In this document: positions 5,523 through 6,840 of the stretch, one piece after another | Position numbering within the stretch: the first letter of the stretch is position 1 | Layout of the letters: every line of letters begins with the position of its first letter | Assembly: GCA_964390445.1 (NCBI GenBank) | Contig: CAYMJJ010000124.1 | Location: 1-6,840 of the forward strand | Source: Anderseniella sp964390445 | GTDB lineage: Bacteria; Pseudomonadota; Alphaproteobacteria; Rhizobiales; Aestuariivirgaceae | Reading direction: 5' to 3' | Length of the DNA: 6,840 bases | Notes under the pieces: model-generated | What the model saw: only the letters and a program-made list of their open reading frames with translations | The model's database searches: none | Told to the model about the DNA's origin: nothing | Made by a program: the position numbers and the translations under genes

Positions 5523-6149
5523 ATGAATAGTCACACGCGCGAGGCCGCCAAGTGGTTCGTTCGAGCTTTCACTTCAACGCTTCAAGCCAACAACGCTGGC
5601 GACGATGGCGTTGATATCGCCCTGGAACGGCTGGCCGGGCAGGACCTGTCTGCGTCTGCTGCCGTGCAACCGGTACCAAAGCGCCTGCCGGCCTGCCGCT
5701 TCCTGCCGGACGCCGTTGCCGCCAGCCTGTTGTCGGCGCCCGACGTCGCAGCCGCCGTTGCTGCGTTGGAGGAAGACCTGAACTGGCGTCAGAACCCCAA
5801 TTACTCCGATGAAGCGATGGGGCAGCCCGGTTACATGATGAACTACGCCTATGCCGAAATCATCGGGCCCGGTGGCATATGGCCCGGCGATGACCTTTTG
5901 CTGGGCTTGTTCCTGCTGGGTCCAGGCCTGCGTTATCCCAGCCATTCCCACCCGGCACCGGAGCTTTACTGGATACTGTCTGGCGACAGCGAATGGCGCA
6001 TGCGCGACGAGCCGTTCGAGACCCGCGAACCGGGTGAAACCATCTGGCATGAGCCGTTCGTGCCGCACGCCACCAATACCGGCCTGACACCATTGCTGTG
6101 TGCCTATGTCTGGACGAAGGACGTAAAGCATGCCGCATTGCTGGTCTGA
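5523..6149 (+). CDS. Cupin of the DMSP lyase family (DddQ-like)
   Basis: This is a 208-residue protein whose C-terminal half is a single cupin barrel. The metal-site region reads YPSHSHPAPELYWILSG (138-154) and continues through PGETIWHEPFVPHA (170-183) to AYVW (194-197). Probable metal ligands are H143, E147 and H182, with Y149 and Y138 at the active site. As I recall it, DddQ has Y120, H125, E129, Y131, H163 and W178. The spacings here (5, 4, 2, then 33 to H182, 15 on to W197) agree except for one residue. Those enzymes split dimethylsulfoniopropionate to DMS and acrylate with a bound metal, in the cytoplasm. Length matches DddQ (about 200). The frame opens at 5382, but ATG 5523 has AAGGAG 5 nt before it and is the better start. 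The family also holds non-DMSP cupins, so the substrate is open. Confidence 0.78.
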   Translation: MNSHTREAAKWFVRAFTSTLQANNAGDDGVDIALERLAGQDLSASAAVQPVPKRLPACRFLPDAVAASLLSAPDVAAAVAALEEDLNWRQNPNYSDEAMGQPGYMMNYAYAEIIGPGGIWPGDDLLLGLFLLGPGLRYPSHSHPAPELYWILSGDSEWRMRDEPFETREPGETIWHEPFVPHATNTGLTPLLCAYVWTKDVKHAALLV

Positions 6150-6160
6150 CACCAGACTTT
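6144..6160 (+). terminator. Weak hairpin at the cupin stop codon
   Basis: GTCTG (6144-6148) and CAGAC (6153-6157) pair around ACAC, followed by only three T residues. It overlaps the TGA stop. It could be a poor intrinsic terminator. The stem is short and the U-tract minimal. Confidence 0.3.
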
Positions 6161-6248
6161 GCAAGCCGTAACGAAGGCCTGACCCCATTCTGTGGTGGGC
6201 GGTTAAAGTTAAGCTGGCAAGGTTAACGAATCGTGTGAGGCCGCTGCT

Positions 6249-6263
6249 AATTTGATTCAAATT
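6249..6263. promoter_or_regulatory. Palindrome overlapping the -35 box of the repeat-protein promoter
   Basis: AATTTGA-T-TCAAATT is a perfect dyad with 7-bp arms around a single base, AT-rich within a GC-rich setting. Its last two bases are the first two of the TTGACA -35 box, a position suited to a repressor or class II activator. It is not an FNR box, because the half-sites lack the N4 spacing. The upstream part of the gap (6161-6248) shows nothing I can name. Confidence 0.5.
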
Positions 6264-6289
6264 GACAGTACAATGAACATCCGTATACG
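6262..6289 (+). promoter_or_regulatory. Sigma70-like promoter of the Gly-rich repeat protein gene
   Basis: A perfect -35 box TTGACA (6262-6267) is followed 16 bp later by TATACG (6284-6289), a 4-of-6 -10 box. Transcription would start near 6296, giving a leader of about 124 nt before GTG 6420. This is the best promoter match in the window. Confidence 0.6.
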
Positions 6290-6306
6290 CTTTAGATAGG
6301 ATTCCG

Positions 6307-6357
6307 ATGAGCCTCTCGGAGCCTGAGTTCTATGCGACTTGGACGACCGTCGTGTAG
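6307..6357 (+). CDS. Possible 16-residue leader ORF
   Basis: ATG 6307 opens a short frame encoding MSLSEPEFYATWTTVV and stops at TAG 6355-6357. AGGA at 6298-6301 lies 5 nt before it, about where the transcript should begin. The start region can pair with itself (TCCGA 6303-6307 with TCGGA 6316-6320, plus AGG 6298-6300 with CCT 6322-6324). It is out of frame with the main gene. No run of a single amino acid suggests classical attenuation. It may be a chance ORF. Confidence 0.3.
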   Translation: MSLSEPEFYATWTTVV

Positions 6358-6388
6358 ATGTGGCAAGAATTACGGACCGATGCGTCGC

Positions 6389-6409
6389 CCTTGTTAGTCA
6401 GTAACAAGG
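6389..6409 (+). promoter_or_regulatory. Ribosome-binding-site hairpin in the leader of the repeat protein gene
   Basis: CCTTGTTA (6389-6396) and TAACAAGG (6402-6409) are perfect 8-bp complements with the loop GTCAG. The right arm contains AAGG of the AAGGAG Shine-Dalgarno (6406-6411) that serves GTG 6420. Folding would hide the ribosome-binding site, so translation should depend on opening the stem by temperature, a ligand, a protein, a small RNA, or translation of upstream codons. No matching antisequestor was found by eye. Confidence 0.6.
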
Positions 6410-6419
6410 AGTACCGACA

Positions 6420-6840
6420 GTGTCTAAACGTGATGATAGCTCGAAAGCCGAGCAGAAACTCTCTCAAAATCAGCAAATGGATCGCCGGGCTGCTCTGGCG
6501 AAACTTGGCTTGCTTGGCGTTGGCCTGTTGGCTGCGCCGGCGGTGATGACGATCAGCGAGGGCCACGCAAAGGCTGGCGGTCAGGGCGGTGGCCAGGGCG
6601 GCGGCAAGGGTGGTTCAGGCCGTGGCGGCGGTTCCGGCCGAGGCGGTAAGGGTGGCTCCGGCCGTGGCGGCAAGGGTGGTTCCGGCCGAGGCGGCAAGGG
6701 TGGCTCCGGCCGTGGCGGCAAGGGCTCCGGCCGTGGCGGCAAGGGCTCCGGTCGTGGCGGCAAGGGCTCCGGTCGTGGCGGCAAGGGCTCCGGCCGTGGC
6801 GGCAAGGGCTCCGGCCGTGGCGGCAAGGGCTCCGGTCGTG
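6420..6840 (+). CDS. Gly/Arg/Lys/Ser-rich repeat protein with Tat-like signal (3' truncated)
   Basis: 140 codons are visible and the frame is open at the window edge. Residues 1-21 are a polar, charged n-region (SKRDDSSKAEQKLSQNQQMD). A twin-arginine-like signal follows: RRAALAK (22-28), a hydrophobic core LGLLGVGLLAAPAVMTI (29-45), and an A-K-A site (50-52) just before the Gly-rich part, so cleavage after A52 would release the repeat domain. From residue 53 the chain is almost only G, with Q first and then K, S and R, in units KGGSGRGG and later KGSGRGG. The domain is strongly basic, with no Cys or aromatic residue, and must be disordered. The Tat motif is imperfect, with Ala where Phe is usual. 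GTG 6420 has AAGGAG 8 nt upstream. ATG 6477 lacks an RBS. The function is not recognised. An exported adhesive, polymer-binding or nucleic-acid-binding polycation, or a modified peptide precursor, are possibilities. Confidence 0.75.
   Translation, partial: MSKRDDSSKAEQKLSQNQQMDRRAALAKLGLLGVGLLAAPAVMTISEGHAKAGGQGGGQGGGKGGSGRGGGSGRGGKGGSGRGGKGGSGRGGKGGSGRGGKGSGRGGKGSGRGGKGSGRGGKGSGRGGKGSGRGGKGSGR
6606..6840 (+). repeat. In-frame tandem repeat, 24-bp then 21-bp units
   Basis: Units begin at the Lys codon. The 24-bp units (KGGSGRGG) start at 6606, 6648, 6672 and 6696. An 18-bp unit lacking the Lys-Gly codons fills 6630-6647. From 6720 the unit is 21 bp (KGSGRGG), at 6720, 6741, 6762, 6783, 6804 and 6825, the last cut by the window end. 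Third-position changes are few, so the 21-bp array is the younger. All units are multiples of three, so copy-number change keeps the frame. Confidence 0.9.

Noticed and set aside
6358..6546. 62-codon + strand frame starting at ATG 6358
   Set aside because: It has no Shine-Dalgarno, overlaps the repeat-protein gene in another frame, and shows no recognisable sequence.
6581..6826. Open frame on the - strand encoding Pro-Arg-Pro-Glu-Pro repeats
   Set aside because: It is the mirror image of the Gly-rich coding repeat. It has no ribosome-binding site, and its regular sequence follows directly from the + strand codons.
6606..6840. CRISPR-like regular spacing
   Set aside because: The units are contiguous coding repeats without unique spacers and translate in frame as a Gly-rich protein.

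Overview
The window is GC-rich, tightly packed DNA with proteobacterial gene types and good Shine-Dalgarno sites. A palindromic intergenic element at the left edge has the general plan of the CTAGAGCA-type palindromes I remember from Hyphomicrobiales (Rhizobiales). An alphaproteobacterium is therefore my best guess, from pattern memory rather than a search.

Layout from left to right. (1) Bases 1-37 hold the last residues of a + strand gene whose C-terminus closely matches that of the large oxidoreductase further right, so the window starts at the end of a paralogue. (2) Bases 34-139 are a composite palindromic element that supplies the stop codons of both flanking genes. (3) On the - strand, a doxX-family membrane protein gene (675-1091) followed by a single-domain VOC/extradiol-dioxygenase-like gene (136-645) form a two-gene operon that resembles Bacillus catDE in gene content. 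(4) A LysR-type regulator (1233-2138, +) is divergent from it. The shared 141-bp region carries several copies of a TGATGAGATAAT-like word, one of which abuts the lysR start codon. (5) A 668-residue FMN/4Fe-4S/FAD oxidoreductase of the 2,4-dienoyl-CoA reductase/trimethylamine dehydrogenase/DgcA type (2227-4233, +) has a likely TTG start. (6) A YeeE/YedE (TsuA-type) sulfur-compound transporter (4197-5288, -) overlaps the oxidoreductase tail to tail by 37 bp. (7) A 234-bp divergent region with a perfect FNR/FixK-type box, TTGAT-N4-ATCAA, leads to a cupin gene of the DMSP lyase (DddQ-like) family (5523-6149, +). (8) A 270-bp noncoding stretch with a sigma70-like promoter, a palindrome over its -35 box, a possible 16-codon leader ORF and an 8-bp hairpin that buries the ribosome-binding site leads into (9) a Gly/Arg/Lys/Ser repeat protein with a Tat-like signal (6420 to the window end, 3' truncated).

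How the genes may fit together is inference. LysR plus doxX-VOC looks like a response to small electrophilic or aromatic compounds. The tandem TMADH/DgcA-like oxidoreductases, the DMSP-lyase-like cupin and the sulfur transporter suggest breakdown of methylated onium compounds (N-methylated amines, sulfonium compounds) with sulfur recovery, possibly under low oxygen through the FNR-type site. The repeat protein appears to be a separate transcription unit with structured 5' control. It and its leader are the least explained parts of the window.
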